Source of the DNA: Porogramme epimiltina
Taxonomy: Eukaryota; Basidiomycota; Agaricomycetes; Polyporales; Polyporaceae
DNA: 38,055 nucleotides
Direction of reading: 5' to 3'
Assembly (NCBI GenBank): GCA_900155495.1
Contig: FTLJ01000678.1
Span: 1-38,055, forward strand
Part shown: positions 10,689-21,094 of the stretch, one piece after another
Position numbering within the stretch: the stretch's first letter is position 1
How the letters are laid out: each line of letters begins with the position of its first letter
Program-made: the position numbers and the translations under genes
The notes under the pieces: generated by a model
What the model was told of the DNA's origin: nothing
The model's input: the letters and a program-made list of their open reading frames with translations, nothing else
The model's database searches: none

Positions 10689-13023
10689 ATCGCGCAGGCG
10701 CTCCGGCGGCTCATGGGCGAGCGAAGAGATGGGTCTTCGAGGCCGCGTGGTCGGGTATGTAGGTCGCCAAGGGCAGGTGCTGCAGCTCGGTCCGTGGCAT
10801 TCGCAACCCGCCGGGAACGGCGTCTGGCGGCGGTGGTGAGGGTTAGCGCGCATCAAGGTCTCGCGGCGCGTGGTGGGTCGCGCGCAGGGATCGAGCGGGG
10901 GTGCTATGTAGACTGGCGGGTGCTGTGTTTGCTAGGGTATGCTGTCTGCTACTGTTCGATTGTGTTGTAACCAAGAACGGCTGTTGTTTCACTCATCTGT
11001 CATGTCAGATTTTTCACCTGCTGGCGGATGCGTGCGGGTGGCTGTCCGGTTGTGCAGAAACGTCATGCATGCTTGAAGGACACTCAAAAACAGCACCGCC
11101 ATGAACACTATCCAGGCTCCATACCAAGTCGGCTCAGGTGGCACGCGGGATCATTCGCTAGGGCTATTAGGGAGAATCTCGCTGCGGGGGGGTGCCTAGC
11201 CTTCCAGCTGACGCATCTGCTTTCATTAATCTCGTGTGGTCAGGCCCACCTGAGACGATACCGAATGTGCGGTATGAACATCGAGTGCCCGGGTCCGGCA
11301 CTGCAGGACGAGCGACAATCCCGATTTCCATGATTGCGGCATGGCACCGCAAGGATGTCCAAAATTGGTCGTTGGAAATTCGGCATTAGAGTGTGGGTGG
11401 CTGAGCGTGGCTGCGATCTACAGGCTGACTGATCCCGGTGGGGGTTCTCTGGCCATTGCGAGAAAGCCCGATGGAGGACGGAGATTCGACTCGGAACCTA
11501 AGGTAAGTCCTCTCCAGTTACGTTCTCAGGACGGCGTACTGTGGTCGCCGCCTTCTGTGGGACGACTGCGGCGTCGTTTTTAGGTTTTACCCGGTGCGAG
11601 ATTATTGGCACGTTCACTTCAATGTGTCTCAACTTCCGATGTACTTGTCCGATGAAGTGGTTGGGCTGAAGTATTCCGCTTCCAATTAGGAAGGCTGCCC
11701 GTGCCACCCGAGGATCGTTAGCTCGCGTGAGAAGACGAGCAGTGCCACTTAGCGTTAATCGATTTCCACCGTCATGCTGTTGGAAACGAGGCACCGCTAC
11801 TACCACCAGTCCTTCAACGTATCAGTTACAGCCTTGGGCGTTGTCGATACGAATCGCGTAGACACTCGTTTGTATTCTGGTGATAGTCTTTCGTAGTGGT
11901 TGATGTATCTGACACAGCTCAAGCCGTGCTATGTGGAGGTCGTTTCCCATGAAATCGTTCGCCTTGTCCACAGTTTGTACCGAAATAACAATGTACCCGG
12001 AGTGGATTCCCTAAGTTCGTCTTTACCATAAAGGAGATATAAGTGGACCGAGATGTTGAAATTTTGATTTGAAGTGCCTCGTGGGTACACAATTAGATAG
12101 AAGACTAAGTCGGATGAAAAGAACATTGCTGAAAATAGCACTTCACCCGGACGCCCATACTAATAAAGGGTACGCACTACGCTCGCTAGATTTTGTGTGT
12201 AACAAGCTACCTGTGGACGTTCGGGAGAGACGGAAACTGAGCAATTTGCGTTGAAGAGACCGGTGGTCTCAGGAGGTCGACTCAATTCTCGCTCATCGAA
12301 TGTAGCATACTGATGTAGTTCCGTGTGTGACCGATACAGGTGGTTTTCAGCGCTGCCGTCTCATCTCGGTCCGCGAAAAGGTGCCAAAGTATACAACATC
12401 ATTATAATTCTAGCGTCATGCCATATGAGCGTTGACACTAGTCAAGGCGGCACACGTGCCAGAGTTTCCGGCACTACCTTGACGAGACGCGCCAGATTGA
12501 ATTCGCCCATGCTGGTATCACTCCTGGCAGATGCCCGTCAGGTCTTCTCGTCGTATTCCTCACCGAGCCTGCTACTAGTGCTACTACTCTTTGCCGGTGG
12601 TGGAGCTATAATTGTTTCTCAAATACAGAGGTGCGAGATGAGCGTATATGCATATATATGTCCATACTACGACTCGCAACAACTTCGTCTGCCTAGGGAT
12701 TCATACAAAGGTCCTCCAAGTAATGCCCGAACTCGCCGATATCTCTCGTTTTAACCCCAGGCTTCTGTGATGTGTGCGAAGGTCCATCAAACCTTCTTTC
12801 AGACGCAATTGAGTCAGATGACCAACTATCAATGTTTAAGTTACCCCAGTCAACTTTCGACAGACATGATATTGTTTTGCCTCCGTCTCCGGCCGGTGAA
12901 TAAAGTAGACCATCCTGCAGTCGTTCTTCCTTCCTCGGCGAGCGCAGAAGTATATGCACAGGATCCCGTCAAAAGATACAGATAGATCGCATTGAAATGA
13001 TACGACAAGGAACGTGAGAGGGG
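10689..13023. other. Gene-free, A/T-richer region between convergent gene blocks
   Basis: This 2.3-kb stretch follows the PPT1 stop and precedes the minus-strand U2SURP stop. From about 11600 it is visibly richer in A/T than the surrounding genes, and the only open frames are short with no family motifs. I found no transposase or reverse-transcriptase motif and no obvious terminal repeats by eye. It may be an old decayed element or long 3' flanks, but neither is shown. Confidence 0.5.
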
Positions 13024-15907
13024 TCATACAGGAACACCATCAACATCGTCCATCGGCTCTCCATCCATATCATCCACCCGGAGGGGTTCGCCATCGACGT
13101 CTTCACCCATGGGGTCACCGTCGACGTCGTCGATAGGGTCACCATCTACATCTTCCATCGGGTCGCCGTCGAGGTTATCCACCAATTCTCCGTCCACGTT
13201 AGCGTCGATAGGATCTCCATCAACATCGTCTACGGGCTTGCCATCGACGTCGCTGTCCTCGTCCATGGGCTCGCCATCATCCGACTCCTGAGGACGGGCC
13301 TCGGCCTCGGCTGCTGCCATTTCGGCGGGTTTGAACGCGCTAGTCTTGAAGCGTGACGCAAATACTGGCGCTGCTGCAGCTGTCGCGTCGGCCTGTGGCA
13401 TATCAATGGTGGTTGCGTCGTCGTGGGCGACCGCAGCGCCCTCTAGGCGTGCCCGAAGCTCTGCGGTATACTCAGGGGGAAAGACGATCCAATCTTCCCA
13501 GATGTCGACGACCGCCGTTATCTGTTTCTTGAAGGTCTCCGCGGTGATGCGGCCAGGGAAGGAGTGGTAGATGGTCGAGAGGTGGTCGAAGACGAGCCCT
13601 AGCCGCGCCTGGAACTCCTGCCTAAACTTCCATGCCATTGGGAGCGGAGCGGCGGAGTTGTGAAGAATGTCGCAAATGAGATGCAGACGCGCGACCTTCC
13701 GTGGAACGGGGGTGCCGTCGACGACGAGCGACGCGATGATGATATCTGCAACCTGAGAATAGCGGACACAGAGACGTGAACTCGTGAGATTGAGAGGGCA
13801 TTAGGGAAGAGGCATACCTCTGCGGACGCCTCAGCGTGTTCCAGGCTGAAAGTCATGCATCGCGCCATCTCCCCACGTCTTCCAGAGAGGGCACGGAGCA
13901 TGGCTTCGAAACGCTTGCGAGCGAGCTTCCCTAGTTCATGTTTGCGACCACGCTCGCGTTCTGATTCCTCCGCAGAGTCAGTTGAGTACACTGAGTTGTA
14001 ACCCTGTGGAGATAGCTCAATCAGTGCCACACGAAATGGAAGAACGGTGGCGATGCCTACCTCATCGTCGAATTCTGGTTCCGGGGATCCTCTCTTCTGC
14101 AGAAGAGTTCGGTAGTAGCGGTAACGGCGGTGCTGTGTCGTCAGCGTAAGGAGAGCAGGCAATACAATATGAGGGACGACCTTACATCCTTGTTGAAAAA
14201 CGCGTATTTTGGATTCGCTTTCTCGCGTTCCTGTAGCGCCTTCTCATATTCGGCGTCGTGACCTCTGACCTCTGACACTACGGTCCTAATGAATTGGTCT
14301 GTCACTTCATCATCCTCCAGCACCTGATGCGGCGGAGTGCGAGACTTGCGTCGGCGCGGTGAATGACTGCGGCTACGGCTGTAACGACGCGAATGACGAT
14401 GATGGGGAGAACGACGTGGACTGGGGCTGTAGGATCGACTACGAGAATGGCGGGAAGGGCGGTGATCGCGGGAGTGGCGGAACTCTCTGTCTCGGGAGCG
14501 GGAGCGGGAATACGACTTGCGGTGGTCCCTGTCGCGGTCGCGATCACGACGAGGGGAACGGGATTTCGAACGTGACCTCGACCTGGATCTGGACAATGTC
14601 TTTTTGGAGACTTGGAATCGTGGTTAGTCAGGGAAAATGGGGAATCGAAAAGGTCGCTCACCATACATAGGTTTTGCGGCGATGGGAACCGCTTTGCTCC
14701 ATCCCACACGAAGGACGGACCCTCCCCAGTCATAGCCGTCGAATTCTCGTAAAGCGACTTCAGCGTCTCGCCGTTTCATGAACGAGACAAAGCCACTCAG
14801 GCCAGCGTTCTTGTTCCTCCTGGTTGCCGTCATATCTGCACCAGGACCAATGGTAGCATCACTTCGGGGCCACATGATCTTGACCTGCATGTCATGAGCA
14901 CGCATAGAAGTAGTATTAGTAGGTTATGGCAAACTGACCGAACCCACAGGACCTGCGCGAGCGAAGAAGTTTCCAAGGGCTTGTTCATTCACGTGAGGAG
15001 GAAGGTTGGCGACAAATACGTTGGAGGTCTGTGGACTTTGATCAACTCCGAACGACGTAGACACTGATGGCAAACTAACCTCGGGGTCTCCTCTATCCTT
15101 GCTACCGCTCTGACCCTCATATGCTACATGTACGTACTGAGCGAACTGTTTGCGCTCATTCTGAGACGATTGGACGCACCTGCGATAGAGGTCACGGATC
15201 GTCCGTGAGTAGCTGCCACTCCATGGTTAGTACTATTTCGCATTTGCAGAGACATTGAACTGCTCACCGTGACGCGACAACCTAGCCTCTCTGTCCGCTT
15301 GGTCTCTGCTCTGCTAGTGAGGCTCCCTTCATCGTCCGAAATACCGTCAGGACTGACCTTTTGATTTCTTCTAGGAACGAGTCCATGGCACGCTTTCCTT
15401 TAGGCTTCGGAGGCGCAGGTGGGGGAGAGGCAGGCCTCTGGACAAACACCATTGAGAGCCACGCTGAAACAAAGCAGAACACCACGTACCGCTGAGGCCT
15501 CTTCAAACGCACGGGACATATCCGTCTTGGGTTTGACGGAGGGCACGTAGGCAGAAGCCGTGCCCGAATCATGGCCCGCCCGTACGAACGTCGACGTACT
15601 CTTCTTCCTGTCCGTTCCCTCGCCTTGGAACGCGTCGAGGAACTCCGCGTATGCTTTCGCGGCGTTCTCTTCCTCCTCCTTGCGCTTGGCTTCGGCCGCC
15701 TCTTTCTCTTTCTCCTTCTTCGACTTCCTAGACGTGCCCTGTGTGTACACGTTGCGCTTGTGGTCGTCAACCTCCTTTTGCTAGTTACAAGAAGGATCGG
15801 TGAGTGCGGACGCGCTAGAGAGAAGTTCGGGTCCATCGCACTGGGAACGAGGACTCTTCGTCATCGTTGTCAAAGAATGCTGCCAGCCTTGACTTTGTCT
15901 TGTCCAT
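13024..15907 (-). CDS. U2SURP: U2 snRNP-associated SURP protein (SR140): RRM, RS tract, SURP and CID
   Basis: Twelve exons on the minus strand: 15907-15842, 15780-15490, 15437-15358, 15305-15268, 15212-15180, 15123-15080, 15028-14939, 14884-14662, 14610-14186, 14132-14061, 14003-13818 and 13752-13024. They encode 758 residues. Order of parts: a charged N-terminal helix with YAEFLDAFQ; HATHGRSVTSIA; an RRM at about 185-285 (TSNVFVANLPPHV, VKIMWPRS, GLSGFVSF); an RS-rich tract at about 295-379; a SURP module at about 394-450 (PKYAFFNKD, YRYYRTLL); a CTD-interacting-like domain at about 455-620 (GYNSVYSTDSAEESERER, RKRFEAMLRALSG, ARLHLICDILHNSA); and an acidic repeat tail. The family is part of the 17S U2 snRNP and acts in branch-site recognition. 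The start at 15907 sits in ACCATGG. An upstream ATG at 16080 opens a Ser/Pro-rich frame, but I could not join it in phase with a good donor. Confidence 0.92.
13027..13251 (-). repeat. Tandem repeat encoding nine Asp-x-Asp-Gly-x-Pro units (U2SURP tail)
   Basis: The last 75 or so codons of U2SURP are built from nine degenerate copies of a unit of about 24-30 bp. Each encodes (D/N)-(V/L/M)-D-G-x-(P/L)-(V/I/M/L) plus one to four acidic or other residues. DNA copies differ at many third positions, so the array is not a recent slippage product. The peptide is highly acidic and likely disordered. Confidence 0.85.
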
Positions 15908-16274
15908 GGTGATGCAGAAGGAACCAGGCAAAGTGGGGAGAGGCAAGCGGGGCGCGCGGCCGATCGAAGGTGTGGTGGACGAACCCAGCTGCAGGACCAG
16001 ACGCCCAAATACAGCAAGCGCGTACCAATAAAAGGGACAGGCGAACGCGAAGTTGTATTGGAGTGCGCGTTATCACTCATTCTAGCACTCAGAATAGACC
16101 AAACATGGCAAATAGCGTAGGCCATGTTGATTACAACCTCAGAGTTCGAGCGTGTACGTTATAGGTATATCCGTGTTGTATTATGCCCCCAATAGCCCTC
16201 CCTTGCAACTGAGCTTCAGATGTGATCCTTAGATGTCGTGACTACCATAAACCGGTACTGAGACTTGGAACGCT
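15908..16274. other. Short intergenic region between vigilin 3' end and U2SURP 5' end
   Basis: Only 367 bp separate the vigilin stop from the chosen U2SURP start, both genes on the minus strand. The segment must hold the vigilin 3' UTR and the U2SURP promoter. A minus-strand ATG at 16080 opens a frame beginning MSDNAHSNTTSRSP that could be an additional U2SURP 5' exon or a 5' leader. Confidence 0.4.
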
Positions 16275-19200
16275 CTACGCATCCCGCCGACCACCCCTGG
16301 GACGCCCGCTGTTGGATGTCATCTTAAGGATGGCATCCTTAGCCGCTACGATAGCCGTCTCAGAACCTATGGGCCTGTCAGTGCATGATCTATCGTCTCA
16401 AACACAAGGAACTACGTACCGACGATGACGATAGTGCTATCCTCGTGGCTGACGGTGATGTCTGCACCACTCTCGTTGCGGAGACGGGCGACGTTCGAGC
16501 CCTTGGAGCCGACGATACGAGGGAACATTGAGCGGTCGGGGAGTGTGAGGAAGCCGACATGGGTCATTTTTTCCGCGTGTGCGAGCCCGTCACCGATGAG
16601 CTTCAACGCACGGTCGAGCCCAGCCTGGTCGCGTGCCTTGAGCGTCCAGACGGACTCACCCTCCTCCGCATCTTGGTAGTTTGTGGCGACCTGCCATTGC
16701 ACGTCCGCCGACGCGGCCTCCGCATCCGGGTCGTCGATGCGAGCAGTCGCGGCACCAGCCTGCGACGTAGGCTGCGGCGGGACGGCAGGCTTGGAGGGGA
16801 GCACCGACTGGTCCACGTGCACACCGGAGGAACGCAGCTGACGGAAGAGGCCGCCCTGCTGCGAAACGGCGTAGTGGTACTTGAGCGGGACGGTGACCGT
16901 TCCAGTCGCACCCTCAGGAGCAGGCGCCCGGACCTGGGACTTTACTCGAATTTAGCTGAGCATTAGATAGGTGAGACAGATATTCGCACCTTCAGCTCCT
17001 GCACCGCCTTCTCGCAAGCCGCACGGGGGCCAGAGACCTTGACCAGATTGGTCGGGTCGACGGCGGCGAGGTCAGCCGAGTTCTCGGGTTCGCCGACCTG
17101 GAAGTACGACCGCGAGCCGGGGAACTGAATTTGCGCCCCGGTGCGGTTCTGGAGGTCGTTGAGATGTTGGCCGCCGCGACCAATGAGAGCGCGGTGCTGG
17201 GCGACGGGTATATCGACACCAAGCACAACGCGGTCCTTCAGGTCAGCAGCGATCTTTTCCAGCTCCGCCTTGAGTTTTGCGACAAGCTTAGGCTCACCAC
17301 GCAGGCGAACCTCATCGGAAGGCTCGCCTTGACGAGGGCTGGGAGACGCAGATAGATCAGCAACGGGACAGATAATATAAATAGGGAGGGCACTTACAAG
17401 CGGATCAAGCCAGCCTGCGCCTTCGAGTCCGTAGGTCCACCACAGCGGGCGATGAGATCCTTGAGGCCTTGTCCACCCGCACCGATGATGGTGCGGTGGA
17501 ACTTGCTTGGGACGTCGATCGTCGCCGTGGTCTCCTCCGCCACCTGCTCAGAAATGACGAGGATGGCAGCCTTGGCCTCAGCAATGGCCTTCTTGGGGCC
17601 GCGGATGGAGATGGTCGCGTTATCCTTGTCGTCAGAGGCCTTGTCAACATCGATCTGCACGCCGGCAGCGTCCTTGATGTCGTTAATCGTCGAACCGGCC
17701 TTGCCTAAGATGCGAGCAACTGAGCGAACGGGGACGGTGAATTTGATCACGTTGTTCGTCTCCTTCTCAAACTCGACAGCCTAGAAATGCCATCGTAAGG
17801 AAAACGGACATGATGATATTGCAAGGGTTCGAAAATCGCTTACCTCCATGAGTTCCCCCTTGGCACCGGCGACACCCTTCCTGCCACCTTTGATGAGGAC
17901 CTCGTCGGCCTTAAGGGGCTCACGCGTCTTACCCTCCCCGTCTGCTGATGACTCGCGAGGGAAGGTGATCTTAACGCTGTAGCTCTCCTCAAGCCGGATG
18001 ACATACTTGCCACCCTGGCCGATGAGAGAAGAGTGGTACTGGTGCGGGATCTTGAGGATTTCCGAGGTCTCATCGGCGAAGCGGTCGGCCATGGTCTGGA
18101 TGCGGCGCTTCGCCTCCTCGACGTTCTCCTTACGACCAACGATCTTCACCTTACACTTGAGATGTACCGCGCCCTTCTTCTTCTTGCCGACCTCTTTCTC
18201 CTTCTCCTTCTCCTTCTCCTCACCCTCGTCCGAGAAGTCGATCTTGACGCCAAGCTGGTCGCGCAGCCTGTTGACGCCTGCGCCACCCGCACCGACGATC
18301 CGCCCGACGTACTCGCGGTCGATGTCGAACTCGACCGAGTAGCTGCTGACGATCTCATCGTTCTTCGCGTCCTCGACGATCTTGCGGATCTCAGCGACCG
18401 CGCGGGTGACGTCCGAGGTGATACCGCGGACAAGGATGGCATCCTCGGATTCCTGGCCAGCCTCGGCACCGAACTTCACCGAGAGCGTCTTGTCCTCGCC
18501 GATGATCGCGTTCAGAGTAGTACCGCCGCGGCCGATGACGGCACTGTGCCACTTCTTCTCGACCTCAATGACTTCGGTCTTGACATCAGCAGCGTCGCGG
18601 GCCATCTTGAGGAGCTCCTTCTCAACGTCCTCGAGACTCTTGGACTTCTCAAGGGGAGAGGGGGATGCGGTAGGAGAGGTGGGGTCGTAAACCAAGACAA
18701 CGGAAGATTGCTCTGCCTCCTCCGGGGGGAAGAAGGCCAACACGTTGGATGCCTCATGGAAAGCCTTGATCCTGCCACGAGAACGTAAGTCATTACGTCT
18801 AGCTAAATCTTATAGACAAAGACCTACTTCTTTGCGTTCTTGTTCGAGTTGATAAACCGGTGAAGAAGCCAGTCGATCTGGACTTCCTTTGTAGCGCCAT
18901 AAAGCTTGCCAATGAGCGCTGACATCTTGCTGACGGCTGCGTCGACGTTGGGCTTATCACCAACGAAGTCTACGTTGATCGCCGTCGCGCGGGCCAGGGC
19001 CGAGAGAGAAGGGGTGAAGACCTGCACGCCGGGAATCTCGGTCGTAAGAGTCTTCGCAAAGTCCACGCGCACCATGTACGTCAGGAACTGCCGAGAGACG
19101 GGGAGGGGACCAGGGAGGGGGAACTCGTGGATGTACGCGGAGTTCGCCTTCTCCATAACCGCCTGGACACCATTGCCAATCTCAGCCGGCTTACCCCAGA

Positions 19201-20744
19201 TGACGATCTCCTCGCTGGAATCCTCCGCCTTCGGCGGCACAACCGCGCAGTGGGACTTGGCCATGATGTCATCCAGGTTCTTGCCCGTGAGCAGACGGTG
19301 TTGACGCTTGGGGAGCATCAGCCTGAGCGAAGTCGTCTCGGTCGTGAAGTATTCGACGGCGGACTTGATCTTCTCCACAACGCGCATGACAGCGTCACGG
19401 TCGCCGGACACGGTGATCTCGCGTGCAGGGGCGTTGAGCGCAAGGGTGATGTCACCGCCCTCAGCCGCTGCCTCGAAGGTCGCACGACGGGGGAGGATGA
19501 ACGGGAGAATGTGTTCCGGGATGTCCTTCACGCGCTGGGTCGTGCGGGAGCGCTTGGTCGCGATGATGTCGTTGAGCATAGACTGTGCCTCGTAAGCGAG
19601 GGGCTGGGGACCAGTGATAGTGATGGGGACCGTGGGCTCCTCATCTTCACCCCAACCCGTCGTCGGGGTGCTGGGAAGGGGGGTAGCCGTGCGCGAAGGA
19701 TCTTGCGAAGTACCGTTGCCGTTGACCGGAGCGAGCGAATCGCGGCGGGGAATGTCGACCTTGACTCCAGTTTGGTCGCGAACCTGCTTGAGAGTGACAC
19801 CCTTGGGACCGATGATAGACGGGATAGTGGAGGCCGGGGCGTTCAAGACCAAACTGACCTGTTAGTGCAAACAGTCAGATTGACCGCACGGAACGAGGTA
19901 GCGCCATAAGATCAAGCTCGGGCGATTGCATATTACAAGTGAATGGATGGCCAAGGCCGTACAACTCGTCAAGAATTTCCGGCTAGAGAGCACGTCTCCA
20001 CTAGCGTGCTATACAACTTGCCTGTAGCATGGCAAGCTGGGGGAGGGATGGTCTCTAGCCGGAGGCTTCTTTTCGGCGCGTGATGATGGGGTGATTACTT
20101 CTGACGTGCTCAATTAAACACGTTCCCCCGCGCGCCCCAAAATGCTACGTGGACAGGCTCGCGGACGCACGCAAAGCGCGCAGGAGAGACATAACGAAGA
20201 GACACGTACGACGGGGCTGAGGAGCGCGAGGAGGCTGCGCTTGGCCTTCTCCAGCTCCTTCTTGGTCTCACCCTTGAGGTAGAACGTCGTCTGGCGCGAC
20301 TTCTGGTTCGTCGACGCGTCGAGCTTGACCTTGTACTGGTTCATGACCTGCTTCGCGATGTCTCCGAGCGTGGTCGGCTTGCCATCCTTGCCCGCGGCAG
20401 AGAGATCGATGGACGAGAGCACGAACGTGTCCGAGACGAGGGGCTGCTTCGCCGCCGCGGGCTTGATGCGCGGGCCCGCGTTCGCGCCCCAGGCGGAGGC
20501 CACGGGCTTGGCCGCCTGCGGGGCGGGGGCGAGCGAGGGGAACGCCTCCTGGGAATCGGTGTCGACGTTGCGGGTGCCGTTGGCCGCGGGAGCACGGGGC
20601 TTCACGGGGGTGTCGTCAACCAAGCTGGGGAACGGGTCCGGGGCGCCTTCGAGTTCGTGCCTCCTCTGGAGGTGGGTGTGAACGATGGAACCGAGTGGGG
20701 AAGCGGAGCAGACGCACCTGGAGGTCAGCAGCGGAGAGAGCCAT
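16275..20744 (-). CDS. SCP160: Vigilin / Scp160-type multi-KH RNA-binding protein
   Basis: Eight exons on the minus strand: 20744-20718, 20665-20210, 19858-18828, 18771-17844, 17780-17398, 17338-16990, 16933-16420 and 16366-16275. They encode 1259 residues, close to yeast Scp160 (about 1220). The chain is an array of about twelve KH-type domains. Intact Gly-x-x-Gly loops are visible as IIGPKG, VIGRGG, IVGAGG, LIGQGG, ILGKAG, IIGAGG, LIGRGG and IVGSKG. Other repeats are degenerate, such as those with TGKNL and SQQGG, so they probably act structurally. The family binds many mRNAs and ribosomes at the ER and polysomes and influences translation and chromosome ploidy. Six introns are 52-63 nt, but the one at 20209-19859 is 351 nt and contains a nested inverted repeat. 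The first exon has only nine codons and starts at the only suitable ATG. The protein ends in a short basic RPRGGRRDA tail. Confidence 0.94.
19979..20062. repeat. Nested inverted repeat (three-way-junction fold) in the large vigilin intron
   Basis: A perfect 11-bp inverted repeat, CCGGCTAGAGA at 19979-19989 and its complement at 20052-20062, encloses two further perfect stems. One is GCACG/CGTGC (19990-19994 with 20005-20009, 10-nt loop). The other is CTTGCC/GGCAAG (20017-20022 with 20031-20036, 8-nt loop). Either strand could fold into an outer stem with two hairpins. No target-site duplication flanks it, and it lacks tRNA, box C/D or H/ACA hallmarks. It could be a tiny terminal-inverted-repeat element or a structured intronic RNA. 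Confidence 0.75.
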
Positions 20745-21094
20745 GGCGAGTTGAGTTTACGGGTGTCCGAAGAGCGCGAGGCCTGAGACGGGGGAATCCA
20801 AGCGACTGCCGAGGAAAGAGTCGCAAATTAGAAAAGAGATGAGGGACGAATGCAAGTTGTGGGTCCATCCCATCGTCGACGTGGTCCCCTCTCGTCTTCC
20901 ACCGGGCGCTTCGCCTCATCGTGTGATTCACCTGCCACATCAAGGGAATATACTCAACGCCACCGTTATAACGTCTGGATGCTGGGAACTCGCGCGCGAC
21001 ACTACATTTCAGCAAGAGCGTACGCAGTTCCAGTGTGTTGTATTATAGCTATACATATGCAGTGTAAAAATAAATAGCGGAGTCTGTCCTCAGG
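20745..21094. other. Intergenic: vigilin promoter and ERO1 3' UTR
   Basis: This 350-bp stretch lies between the vigilin start and the ERO1 stop, both on the minus strand. An A/T-rich segment around 21040-21080 probably marks the ERO1 transcript end. No gene is seen. Confidence 0.45.

Noticed and set aside
12323..12754. A 143-codon plus-strand open frame in the A/T-rich gap
   Set aside because: It has a short hydrophobic stretch, but no family motif, no neighbouring exons and no codon bias like the real genes.
18033..18788. A 251-codon plus-strand open frame across vigilin
   Set aside because: It is antisense to KH-domain coding sequence, Leu/Asp-rich, and without motifs; a codon-bias shadow.
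20081..20104. TGATGATG and CTGA resembling snoRNA C and D boxes in the vigilin intron
   Set aside because: They are only about 13 bases apart and have no terminal stem, too short for a box C/D snoRNA.
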